Source: Atherix ibis
Lineage: Eukaryota; Arthropoda; Insecta; Diptera; Athericidae
Direction: 5' to 3'
Assembly: GCA_958298945.1 (NCBI GenBank)
Contig: OY282605.1
Coordinates: 123,810,267-123,874,266 of the forward strand
Length of the DNA: 64,000 bases
Part shown: positions 27,071 through 38,743 of the stretch, in pieces
Layout of the letters: every line of letters starts with the position of its first letter
How positions within the stretch are numbered: position 1 is the first letter of the stretch
Translations under genes and position numbers: made by a program
Notes under the pieces: generated by a model
Databases searched by the model: none
The model's input: only the letters and a program-made list of their open reading frames with translations
What the model was told of the DNA's origin: nothing

Positions 27071-30000
27071 ACGATTAAAAATGAAGAAAATCGGCCATTT
27101 TAAATATCATCTAAATTTCGGCCATTATATTGGCGAGAGTGAGGGTGTTTTCGTATTATTCTCTTTTCTACCAATCTTCAATTTCCCGCGTTCAGAAATG
27201 TTCATACTGCATGGACAGTATGACGTTGCCTTCGTATGCTTGTATATATTCAGGATATATTCATGCTCGTCCCTAGATGCAACTGTACGCAGCACACATG
27301 CCTATTTACAGCCTGATACGTTTGTATATACGAGACTGTGTAAATGCCAGACGGCCATAGAATTGCCGAGTTCACTCTTTCCTTGCTGTTTTTGCATTTG
27401 CTTTTGATTTTCGTTTTACTTTTTCGTCCGACCAACCCCATCCAAAGCCATTCCTCCACTAGCCGCCATCTAGCCGTTCTGACATTAACAAATGGTCCTT
27501 TCCTTGTATTTTTCAATCGTCTCATCTCTTTTCGAAACATTCCAGTTTTATACATTTTTGTTGTGTGCTAAAATCTCACCCTTATCGTTGTACTCGTTCC
27601 TGCCAACCTACTTATCCATGCAATCCCACCCTCGTGTACACGTGGTTGCTTTTATCATTCCCTTGCGTACTAAAATTCAACCTTATGGAGTTATGGAACA
27701 ACCACATATACATGTGTATATGCGTTTAGACTCACATAGCTATGTACATATAAAAAATCGAGAGCAATTTCAGTAATGGCAGCAACTTCAAATCTGAAGT
27801 TTGCTTGAACCTAGTGACGTCTAGCTAGAAACTGTCAAATACTTGCAAACCCTCAAGTTGAAGAAAGCTTCAACTCTAGCTACTACCACACCATGGTTAC
27901 GTCTGCAATTGAAGCTGCAATACCTTATCCAATCGATCTACTGTACAGGAAGAATGTTGTGCTCTATATTTTACTGCCGCCATTACCGTCGATTTTGCCT
28001 ATTACCCCTTCTCCATTTTTGTATGGAAATATACGATTTTCATGGAAACTTTTATGCATTCTGCTCATGGCAATCCGTCCGTGTATAGAATTCAAATGTT
28101 GTTGAGTATGTTCGGCTACGACGTTCAAACGAACATTCTCTTCGTATGTGTGCTGATTTTCGGTTTTTAGTTATCACGTTTCTAGTGAATATAGGATTTG
28201 TGTATCCTCTCAATGAAAAGGCTCTGCAGAAGGGTGGGTATTTCATGTAGGTAGGCATTCTTTGAATCTGAGCCCGTTTACTGATCGTCAGTTTCCTACA
28301 ATCAAGCCCATTTGTCCATTATCAACGTCTAAAAGCGTTCGTATTCACCACCAAGCATTTCGCTCTTTCAACTATTCGTCAACCAGTGCTACCCTACCAG
28401 TTTTCCAAACCACAAGTCCTTTCGTCTGTACAGTCATCTACTTGGTCATCGGTTTGTCTTCCTGTTGTACGACTACAGATAAAATAATAGCTTAAAATTT
28501 GAATTCGGTTGGTTCTTTGCACCACCCAACAACATTCCACCATTACGTAGCCTAGTCTGTTATTCCAAAATAACGGAAAGCCTCTCATAAAATTGTGTGC
28601 ACTATACTGTACACACTATGCCAAGCACATCTACGCATACCAACGGTACGTTGTTAGGTCTAGTATGTGCTAGGGTTAGATGTCCATCACATCTAACCGA
28701 TCTCATGCACTACTGACTATCATGAAAGTTTTTAGATCCATTTGTAGCCACTCTTAACAAAAATGCATATACTTGTTAGTATGTATTTTTCTAAAAGATA
28801 GTTTCGTTCAGTAGAAAGAGTGCACAATGAATAATGACTAAAGTTCTGTGCGCACATAATATTGTACAATAAATGTGCATAAAATGTACGAATGAAGAAT
28901 TGGTTGGATTCACATTTGTGCGTGAGGGTTGTATAAATTTTATATTTGGATGGTCCATCAAATTGTGCAACGGTACTGACGTCTTACTACTAGTTCCGCC
29001 TAGTTTCGACTCCGCTAGACGGACGAAGCATAATACAAAAGAGAATACGGATAGATAGATATTGAAAGCAAATATATTTGATTAAGTTTCAGGGAAGAAC
29101 GATGCAACAAAGAGCTGAAAGTCTTTTTTGCTCAATGCGTGTATATTCGATGTATATATAGATTAAACTCAAGAGAACGACTTCAAATCTTTCGAATTTT
29201 AAATGGGTTTGCAGATGCTTACTAACGCGTTTGTGTAAAAAAATTTCCTACAAAACAAAAATGAATATACAACCTAGACCAGTAGAAAGGACCTTCATCT
29301 TTCGTCCACTCCTACATTATGTGTACATTGCCTTGTGTATGCGTTCTCGGTTTGGTATTGTAACTGATGCACGGATGTGTATGTTTATTTTTACATTTAG
29401 CTTTAAATAAAATATTTAATAATAGAAACTTTTAACACAATTTGAAAAATTCATATATGCAATAAAGTACATTTTTGATACACTTATCTATGTAATCAAT
29501 TTTGTAAAACAGTTCTTCGTTGGTTTTTTTCCATATTGAAAAGGCACATGCTATCTCTCTCATAAGCGTTTATGTGTGGCTAGTCAACCGTACCTACAAG
29601 CATTACGCATATAAAATTGATTTTATAAAATTCGGACATGGTTCCTGGTAAACACCATAAATATCTTCTCATATTTACTAACTATACTATAGAAACTAGC
29701 TGTAAAAATCATTTAAAAAAACTATAAGTAATCGTGAAGTACACATACTCATTGTCGGAAACACAGACTATATCAGATCAAAACTGAAAATCCTGGAAAA
29801 ATAGTGGATGAAAGAGAAACAATTGATTCCAAATAGCAACGATAGTGAAAAGGAATAGTTTCATAAATGTATATACTAAATAATAAGAGAGAAAGGAATG
29901 CAAAACGAAAAGAGCTAGACGCAAAATGCAAATAAAAAAAAAGACGAACCAAAAAATTCGTAGAGCAAATGTGCGTAAGTTTTCTACCAACTACCTAACA

Positions 30001-31090
30001 AATATGGCAAAAGCATCCCACAATGGATACCAAGCAAAACAGCAAAACGGTAACCTATTCGGTAACGGTAACACAACGTCTGCTGTGAAAATAAGGGTAG
30101 GACGATGGATGTTGGTGGTGTCAGAGCGCTACAAAACTCCAATGCACCATCGTATTGAGTAAATGAAAAGTGAACGCAGAGAAGTTGGCTATCAAAGTGC
30201 ACACCATTCCCGAAATCATTGTAAAAGCCATAAATCATGAGACTAAGCCTCTTTTTTCAACGTTACCGTATAGCTTTGCCAGATTCAGTGCTAGTGTTTA
30301 CAACTCTAGAAGTCTAAATGGGGAATTCCATCGTTGGATTCAGCGTCGCTCATTTGTTGTTGGAATCATGATAATGGTAGCCTACTTGTTGTTGCTGGCG
30401 CCATTGTCGGCAAGGAGGACTTTACAGTCATCGCTAACGTTCAGTAATACATAGAGATTCTCCAGTTACAGTTGACGTTGCCTTCGTTTATAGATCCGTA
30501 TTCCACTTTCTAGAACGTAACCATTACCTTAGTGGTCGTTATCCTTTTTGCTCTTCGCCAACGGTGTATTTGTGTATGCCTGCGACCGGTATACTCCTGT
30601 TGCTGAATGTGAATAGTCTGAAAATTTGTATTTGTTTTTCGTCTGTCTGTAGTTGAAAACCACATGTGGGGATGCTTGTGAAGTGGTGGCGCTGTTCGGA
30701 TACTACTCAGGCAAAGTTTTCTGAATCTAAACCGATAAAAATATGTGCGCGTCTGTAAGGTTTTACGAGTGAGAAAAATAGCATTTTTAAGCTCCACCTA
30801 CTCTGGAAGCGGATTGGTCGAAAAAATTTCCACAAACGATTGAAGAGTTTACAAAAAATTTCATGTATACTGGCTGGCTCCAAGGGTGGGTTATGGATAA
30901 ATTTTTCTTTTTATTCGCATTTTTATTGGACTGTTTTTATGGAGCGGTATCTACAGATAGAGAAACAAATACACCGTAATTTTTCCTATCATCACACCAT
31001 TTTCATAATGGTGTTGGTACTACTTTCCGGGGCTGAAGTTAATGTTTGTCCTAGTGGAAATATCATAGAAACGCTGTGTTCATAATTATT
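27071..31090. other. 4-kb less AT-rich block without recognisable gene
   Basis: The block is clearly less AT-rich than both flanks, poor in simple repeats and transposon fragments, and full of overlapping short frames of up to about 108 codons on both strands. None shows a domain, signal or conserved motif that I recognise, and no consistent splice-site chain was found. It could be an enhancer cluster or untranslated exon material between the two possible first exons at 22.7 and 34.4 kb. Confidence 0.4.
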
Positions 31091-33299
31091 TCTATTCTAT
31101 ACAAAATTTAATAGTAGTGTGAGTTTTGAAGCAAATGGGCGAAAACTACACCGAAACACGTCAATATGCAAACTAAACACAAAATATACGAAACTTTAAG
31201 ATAAACAAATTTAATTACTCCACCATAAACAAATTAGTTTGATAACAAATTGATAAGCTCAGTATGACCATATTTCTTGGTTAGATGTCCGTACATCGGT
31301 AATTATACCATTGAACAATTTCACCAAATACTAAACACGAATAAAGCTTTATCCAAAAATATAGAAAAAAAATGATATAAATTGTTTTTTCCATATTATT
31401 CACAATGCTAACATATTCTAATTTTTCCATATAAATATCACAATTTTTGTGTTTATACATACTTATGTATGCTAAATACTTCTATTAATAAAATATTCAA
31501 TAATTAACTTCTTGCACTCTTTTAGCATATAATATTCCACCAAAATAATAAACTCACATATAAACATTCATAATTATTCATATTTGATAGAAGACAAAAT
31601 ATAGGCAAATTTACTTAAATTTGCAGTAATTTACTTATTTGAAATCTATATTCTATTAAATAAGAGATTTATTAATACTTATCAAATAAGTATCTATTAA
31701 ATTATTCTATCATAGTTTATTTTTAATAATCAAATCAAAATTAGTGAGTAAATATTATGTTCAGGATAATGTTATATATTTAAGGTTTCAAACTTAATAG
31801 ATTAGCTTGAAATAGCCATAAATGTTATTAAATGGAAAAAATCAATTAAAAAAAATTAAACGGTGAAAACATATTTAACAAATAATCATATACTACGTGT
31901 ATAACAAACTTTTCAAATAACCGCAATGATCTTTTTTTTTCAAGCATAAAATTGATAATATTGTATATGGACAAAACTATAGTAAATAATTTTGGCAGCT
32001 GCCTTAGTTTTGTAGAAATAAAAAATAATATAATTATTTAATTTGAGATTGCTAATTTATCAATAAAATAGCTACAATATTTTATTTACATTATTTACAT
32101 TATAATAATGTTTTTCTTTTTATGCATAATAATACAAAAACAATGGGTAAATTTGTGTAATAATTTGTTTGCAACAAATATTACTAGAAACAATATTCCA
32201 TAAAAAGCTCCTATAAAAAAATACTTATTCTATTAATTTACAACTTTACCATTCGTAAAAATAAAAAAAATTATTTTGAATAAAATTATAAAAATAACAA
32301 AATAGTTATAATAATAATATTATTTAATTTAGTGGTAGAACTTATGTAATTAAACACATTCATTAAACCATTTTTGGTTTATATGGAAATAATAGTATAT
32401 TCGATAATTTAATAAAACAGTTACATTGTATTTGAATATTATAAATTTTATCGAAAGAACAAAAAAGTGAAATTATTTTATACACAATTTATTAGATCAT
32501 AAATAATCAAAAAGTATTACTAGCTATATTTAAAATAAAATTATCAAAATTCTGTAGGAGCGAAATTGCTTAAAATTCAAGTATTTTTATTTTCGTTCCT
32601 TAATATCCAGCATATTTTAGCTCATTTTCTAATTGAATATTACGGTATTCAAAAATTCTTCTAAAATTAGGTTATAGACGCTATAGTTCTCTATAAAAAC
32701 TAATCAGATGTTTCTGGTACATCGAACGAAAAAATAAATTTTCAATTCATAAATAAACGAATTTTTAAGTAACGTAATAAGTCCTTATATCTGAATAAAC
32801 GAAATTTTCATGTCATTATTAGTATGAAAATTTCAAAGCACAGATAATATTAAAATCATATAAAATACTGTAGTAATTTGAAAATAGGCAAAACAATTTC
32901 AAATATTATAAATGCAACTTTAAGCTTAGTTAATCGAGAAATTTCTGTATATATTTGATAAATTCCACACCGATTTGATACAATTAACAAATAATTGATA
33001 TGTCATTCACACTCTATAAAGCGTACAGGAAATTCGTATAGATTTTGGTCAGTGGTTGTTGACTCATTGGTTCTGCCCTCAATAATGCATTGACCTGTAT
33101 TTTGATCTTGAAATTTAAATTACGGTAACCATATGCCAATTTACAGTTGGTAAGGGAAATTTCAGTTGTACCGAATGCCTGGCCAAACCACCCGCCCATT
33201 CTCTTATATATTAAATTTCATAATTGCCTTTAATTCGTTAAAAGTGAAATCGCATGGTTTCAATGTTAATGCTCTTTAAATGATTTCACCCTGCAATAA
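31091..33299. other. AT-rich non-coding stretch
   Basis: Strongly AT-rich to about 33.0 kb. At 33014-33199 a 61-codon minus-strand frame sits in a less AT-rich patch (MGGWFGQAFGTTEISLTNC at its start). I do not recognise it and there is no further support. No other feature is visible. Confidence 0.45.
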
Positions 33300-34396
33300 T
33301 ACACACCCTCAAACAGTGCACGAGTGCATAAATACAAGTGCATCGTTCAAGGGAAACCACCGGTAATTCGGTTAGCGTCCACCATAGACGTATGCATGCA
33401 TATATAATACTCTGCCCTGCCCTCCAGTGTCAACCGCTATCCGCCACAATCGTCAACCACTACAAACCACTATACTATATCATCTACGCTCTACTATATT
33501 CTCCTCTATCCATATCTACATGTATATTATTATAATATCATCGACCATTCGACTCGATTCTGTGTGTCTTCATCCTACCTAATTGCTTACATTCAACCAT
33601 ATATATAACCAACCAAGTGTCCTTCACCCAGAACAATTCTTTTATTTCTTTCTTTTATTTGTTTGAGAAAAAATTCACAAAAATATAAAAATAAAGTAGC
33701 CATCAGCTGACTGATCCCCGCATTTCACCGCCACTCCTCCAAGAGCACAATTACATCTTCTCTATCAAATAAATATATAAATACATAATCCATGTATGCA
33801 CTCTCATTCTCACATTTATCATCTATAGAATATGTATGCACCAAATTCACGTAAAATGCAACCTTGGCTTGTGTGCACATTTTATTCTTGCATAAAAAAC
33901 CATGTGAATGAATAATTGTAAAAAAAATTTAAAAATATTAGTGTTCCCCACTCATCAGAAAAAAAGAATGATAACAGAAAAAAAAAAAAAAATTTAAATA
34001 AACATAATAAAATTTCTACAACATAAAAATTTGTGCACAAAAATGCAATGCGAAAAAAAAATTTAATGCAAAAGTAAAAATATTGTAAAAAATATGAGAA
34101 GAAAATAAGTGAAAAGTAGAAAATTTTTTATCAACAACTCCTCTCATCGAAATAATTGTGAAAAAAACACAATCAAGCATCGATTTGCCGGCATATTATG
34201 TCCATGAAATCATGAATGCGAAAGTGTACAGGACGATGTTGATGTCGATACCGCAGCCAATGCAAAGGAGAGAGTGTAGTGACAGACAGGATTTGGCGAA
34301 TACGAAAAAAATACCGGCTCTCCATACCATTTTCGCAATCCAACCACACACTCGTACGACGGGTATACGACGGGCGTACACGAGGGTCTTAAATGA
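33300..34396 (+). other. Possible leader exon of a plus-strand gene
   Basis: A pyrimidine-rich, less AT-rich segment (33.3-33.6 kb) is followed by an A-rich, ATG-poor leader-like stretch and then a balanced segment ending GA/GTGAGT, with the donor GT at 34397. From ATG 34212 (A at -3) an open frame of 61 codons plus two bases reaches the donor in phase 2. It begins MNAKVYRTMLMS and contains RRECSDRQDLANTKK. An out-of-frame ATG at 34204 makes a tiny upstream ORF. I do not recognise the peptide. A TATATATAA lies at about 33600 and GTGCATAAATA at about 33324, but neither has a convincing initiator. No downstream exon was identified, so this is suggestive only. Confidence 0.3.
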
Positions 34397-35369
34397 GTGA
34401 GTTGTGGAGGCATCAATTGACACAGAAAATAAAAATTCACATTAAATTTTTTCCATTCAGAATTTTTCATTCTTCCGGCATTTTACGCTTGCATGTGTGT
34501 GTTCGTACGAATAAATTCCCCGCTGCATACTTTGTATCTTTATTGTTGCTGCAAGTTTTATAGTTTCGTTCAATAACACGGATTTGCATTGCTCCATAGC
34601 ACCAATACATAATCAAATTTGGAGTAGCAAGTATAAAAAGTATTTTCAGCATAAAAATATTGGAAACCAGCTAACTAACCGGCTGGACATTTGATAGTGA
34701 ACTTGAAGCGTCCAATAAATAAAGTAAAAATAAAGAAGCTACTCACGATGGACAAATGAACCTGATGGTATGAGAAGTGATTTTGTTAATAATTTTCGTA
34801 TAAATAAATACCATTGTAGTAAGGACTACTTCTTGTCAATATGTTGTAAATATACAAACAATAATATCGTTGCACTTTAAAATCGAAATCGAGCGATTGT
34901 AGACGGGACCAGAAATATGTAGAGAAGGATTTGCATTAATAGGTTTATAACAAATATGTAATAATTTGATTACACAAAGTCAATTGTACTAGGAATAATG
35001 TACACAAACAGGTCGACCAGTCTTTGTTGACATGCTACCAAATGTAGGTTACTTCTACCCGCTGATATGTGCACATATCGATAACCCTAATTCGAACGTG
35101 ATACGAATCGGGTGTGGCTTACTTTTCCAAATGGCTTTAAGCTGCTGCTACCCTTCGACTTACTCTATGTCTATCGATTCTATTATATCGATAGATTAAA
35201 TCGCTCACCTGTGTGATTATAAGCATTCAACCTGAGCATTGTATAACATCAATAGGCAAATATGACTGGAAATACGAATATAAGTGAAGACATCCATAGT
35301 TTCATGGAGCAGATTTGATGCTTTACTCATTTCAATAAATACCAAGTCGTTGTATATGCAGAGTATTCT
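34397..35369. other. Non-coding flank of the tandem array
   Basis: Moderately AT-rich. At about 35168-35195 a short palindrome (TCTATCGA, spacer, TCGATAGA) is present. The unique left flank of the array ends at GAGTATTCT (35361-35369). Confidence 0.5.
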
Positions 35370-35538
35370 GTAAATCAATCAACAAATTATCGACAATTGA
35401 GTCGAACCAAGCCAAGCATCATCGATTGTCTTAAAATCAGCTTGCATGCATTCAGTGTTATCTGAGCAGGCTCAGTAGTCAGGATTCAGCTTATCTGTAT
35501 GCTATGCATCCGTAACTCAGTACACATAGTAGCAACAG

Positions 35539-35664
35539 ATGGCTGCATATCAAGGCCCACCTGGGATGGCTAACGATGACCGAATTAAACTGGAGGATGT
35601 ATTAAACCATCTACTTTCTATAGTTAAATGTCTGCGAACGATTGTTTGGCATCTGGAAGGATGA
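35539..35664 (+). CDS. Short ORF in array unit 1, function unknown
   Basis: An ATG-to-TGA frame of 41 codons. The peptide begins MAAYQGPPGM, continues ANDDRIKLEDVL and ends in CLRTIVWHLEG, with an amphipathic, helix-like character (alternating Leu/Ile/Val with charged residues) and a Gly/Pro-rich head. A splice-acceptor-like AGCAACAG directly precedes the ATG. The ORF is identical in all four units. Downstream, another frame continues with protein-like composition (DEKCIESIE, stop, ALHNYFRDPEG), so it may be the broken front of a longer ancestral protein. I do not recognise the family. No promoter or polyadenylation evidence shows expression. It could be a pseudogene fragment. Confidence 0.4.
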   Translation: MAAYQGPPGMANDDRIKLEDVLNHLLSIVKCLRTIVWHLEG

Positions 35665-35833
35665 GAAATGCATAGAATCCATTGAATAAGCTTTACACAA
35701 TTACTTCCGGGACCCAGAAGGGACAATAAATAGGTTCCTATTAAGTGCAACACCTCTAAGTAGCTATAACTAGTCTAATCTAAAATTACTCCTTTAATGT
35801 GTTAGATTCATTGTTTCTAGTTAATATTTGATA

Positions 35834-36041
35834 TTCAGTGGATATCAAACACTTGCCACATTGCAGTCACATCACTTAAATTTAACACAATGTATGAAAA
35901 TTTGAGGATCATGAAAGGCTTAAATCGGATTAGTTAACATCATCAAGTCAGAAAAGCGTAAATCGACTTAATTGCTTCATAATTTTCTATTTATTTTAAT
36001 TCTAATACCATGAAACTCGAAGTGTTTCGATATCCACTGAA
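35834..36041. mobile_element. 208-bp inverted-repeat element nested in array unit
   Basis: Left end TTCAGTGGATATCAAACACT at 35834-35853 (then T) and right end AAGTGTTTCGATATCCACTG at 36020-36039 (then AA) are inverted repeats of about 21 bases with one mismatch or indel. The CAGTGG-type terminus, small size and lack of coding capacity suit a miniature DNA transposon. The left end also lies in a local palindrome TTTGATAT...ATATCAAA. The element recurs in the other three units. A solitary word TTCGATGTCCACTGAA near 51769 resembles the right end. Confidence 0.5.
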
Positions 36042-36177
36042 CAGTTGTTTAAGAGCAAAGTGCATCGACATCTCTCTCTTTATCTCTCCTAATACTTTCC
36101 ATACGTGCGATGTACGATAACATTGTAAGGATAGAATAAAAAGTTCCACTTACCTTACTAGGTGAATAGTGAGGACT

Positions 36178-36335
36178 GGGGAACCACATGAATCCCCTTT
36201 TTCCACATGAATCCAGTGGAATATTCAACTGTAGCCAATGTTCGATTTGACGCGCTCAGCCCTTTTTCTTAGCGTTTTCACAACTTCTTTATAAAAAACT
36301 TTATTGACAGTTTAAGGCATCAGAGCCGTCATTCG
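36178..36335 (-). pseudogene. mariner transposase fragment in array unit (four copies)
   Basis: The minus strand reads MTALMP, stop, TVNKVFYKEVVKTLRKRAER, then VKSNIG and, after a break, a segment ending KKGIHVVPQSS. This corresponds to the stretch of mariner transposases containing the TVN-FY--VL-RLR segment and the FLAKK-IPV-PQ segment that flank the HHDN catalytic block. The HHDN motif itself is deleted. At DNA level GGGGAACCACA(T/G)GAAT and the CAATGTT(C/T)GATTT(G/A)ACGC words match the relic at 15.5-16.1 kb, so both come from one mariner lineage. Corresponding fragments lie 1,687 bp apart at about 37865-38022, 39552-39709 and 41239-41396. Confidence 0.7.
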
Positions 36336-37056
36336 TTTCGCATTATTTTCAATCGTTCACGTTGACAGCTTCTTTACGCGAAGTATGTTTTCTTCGGTCA
36401 CTGGTATACTCATCCAATAAGAAAATAACCAGTTAAAAACTTCAAATGTAAATAAATCCAAAAAAAATGTTAGGGCCGTTTTTAATTGCATTTTGTTAAA
36501 GATTAAACAAAATAATTTAAAGTTAAAAAATACCACATCTTTATTAAAAATAATTTTTTTAACTTTTAATAAACTCAAAAGTTGGTTAAATCTTTTTGTA
36601 TTTTCTTGCTAATATCTACAGTATTTTGCGTCAGTAAATTTTTTATTTCTTTCATGTATTATTTTTAAATATTTTGATTTGAACTTAAAGAAATCATTAT
36701 TGATAAAATCTAAATAATTTAAAATATTTAAAGACAGAATTTTACAAATATTTTAAACCACTTATAAAGATAAAATTAAAATATCAATAATTTGCAGCGA
36801 AATATTGTTTTCATTATTTAAAGTTTAATTATTTTTGTACCAATAATTTGAAAAATAATGAAATGAAAGCCTATGCAAACCGGCAGGAAAAATTAAGTTA
36901 AAATAAAAATTTTCCAATGAAAAGAGTCCGCATGTTTAGATCCCTAGTAGGTTTTAACTATTTAGTACCATAATAATAATGCTATAGATGTATAGAGATT
37001 AATATTATTTTTAAGCTATATTCAATGCTTTTTATTTATATCTAATAAATATAAAT

Positions 37057-38743
37057 GGTTCGACTCAATTGTCGATAATTTGTTGATTGATTTACCAAGC
37101 CAAGCATCATCGATTGTCTTAAAATTAGCTACATGCATTCAGTGTTATCTGAGCAGGCACAGTAGTCAGGATTCAGCTTATCTCTATGCTATGCATCCGT
37201 AACTCAGTACACATAGTAGCAACAGATGGCTGCATATCAAGGCCCACCTGGGATGGCTAACGATGACCGAATTAAACTGGAGGATGTATTAAACCATCTA
37301 CTTTCTATAGTTAAATGTCTGCGAACGATTGTTTGGCATCTGGAAGGATGAGAAATGCATAGAATCCATTGAATAAGCTTTACACAATTACTTCCGGGAC
37401 CCAGAAAGGACAATAAATAGATTCCTATTAAGTGCAACACCTCTAAGTAGCTATAACTAGTCTAATCTAAAATTACTCCTATAATGTGTTAGATTCAATG
37501 TTTCTAGTTAATATTTGATATTCAGTGGATATCAAACACTTGCCACATTGCAGTCACATCACATAAATTTAACACAATGTATGAAAATTTGAGGATCATG
37601 AAAGGCTTAAATCGGATTAGTTAACATCATCAAGTCAGAAACGCGTAAATCGACTTAATTGCTTCATAATTTTCTATTTATTTTAATTCTAATACCATGA
37701 AACTCGAAGTGTTTTGATATCCACTGAACAGTTGTTTAAGAGCAAAGTGCATCGACACCTCTCTCTTTATCTCTCCTAGTACTTTCCATACGTGCGATGT
37801 ACGATAACATTGTAAGGATAGAATAAAAAGTTCCACTTACCTTACTAGGTGAATAGTGAGGACTGGGGAACCACATGAATCCCCTTTTTCCACATGAATC
37901 CAGTGGAATATTCAACTGTAGCCAATGTTCGATCTGACTAGCTCAGCCCTTTTTCTTAGCGTTTTCACAACTTCTTTATAAAAAACTTTATTGACAGTTT
38001 AAGGCATCAAAGCCGTCATTCGTTTCGCATTATTTTCAATCGTTCAAGTTGACAGCTTCTTTACGCGAAGTATGTTTTCTTCGGTCACTGGTATACTCAT
38101 CCAATAAGAAAATAACCAGTCAAAAACTTCAAATGTAAATAAATCCAAAAAAAATGTTAGGGCCGTTTTTAATTGCATTTTGTTAAAGATTAAACAAAAT
38201 AATTTAAAGTTAAAAAATACCACATCTTTATTAAAAATAATTTTTTTAACTTTTAATAAACTCAAAAGTTGGTTAAATCTTTTTGTATTTTCTTGCTAAT
38301 ATCTACAGTATTTTGCGTCAGTAAAGTTTTTATTTCTTTCATGTATTATTTTTAAATATTTTGATTTGAACTTAAAGAAATCATTATTGATAAAATCTAA
38401 ATAATTTAAAATATTTAAAGACAGAATTTTACAAATATTTTAAACCACTTATAAAGATAAAATTAAAATATCAATAATTTGCAGCGAAATATTGTTTTCA
38501 TTATTTAAAGTTTAATTATTTTTGTACCAATAATTTGAAAAATAATGAAATGAAAGCCTATGCAAACCGGCAGGAAAAATTAAGTTAAAATAAAAATTTT
38601 CCAATGAAAAGAGTCCACATGTTTAGATCCCTAGTAGGTTTTAACTATTTAGTACCATAATAATAATGCTATAGATGTATAGAGGTTAATATTATTTTTA
38701 AGCTATATTCAATGCTTTTTATTTATATCTAATAAATATAAAT
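37057..38743 (+). repeat. Array unit, copy 2
   Basis: Full length, starting at GGTTCGACTC. Private variants include CGACACCT, CTAGTACT and GACTAGCTC in place of GACGCGCTC. Confidence 0.95.
37226..37351 (+). CDS. Short ORF in array unit 2, function unknown
   Basis: Identical in sequence to the ORF at 35539-35664. The first differences from unit 1 appear only after the stop (AGAAAGG for AGAAGGG). Confidence 0.4.
   Translation: MAAYQGPPGMANDDRIKLEDVLNHLLSIVKCLRTIVWHLEG

Larger units (their letters stand above)
35370..37056 (+). repeat. Array unit, copy 1
   Basis: This is the most divergent copy. Its first 39 bases (35370-35408) are the reverse complement of the first 39 bases of copy 2 (37057-37095), and everything after is collinear. 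Several substitutions cluster just upstream of the ORF (for example AATCAGCTTGCATG against AATTAGCTACATG). Confidence 0.95.

Noticed and set aside
35550..35753. 67-codon minus-strand ORF repeated in each array unit
   Set aside because: It is the antisense shadow of the plus-strand MAAYQGPPGM frame. The plus-strand reading has a better start and more protein-like composition.
36148..36156. Perfect minus-strand splice donor AAG/GTAAGT in each array unit
   Set aside because: About two such perfect matches are expected by chance in a 64-kb window on both strands. The preceding sequence is a broken mariner fragment with stops, so there is no exon support.
36357..36578. 73-codon minus-strand ORF repeated in each array unit
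   Set aside because: Phe/Leu/Lys-rich AT translation. The frame opposes the conserved 41-codon ORF and shows no domain. Its repetition merely follows the tandem duplication.
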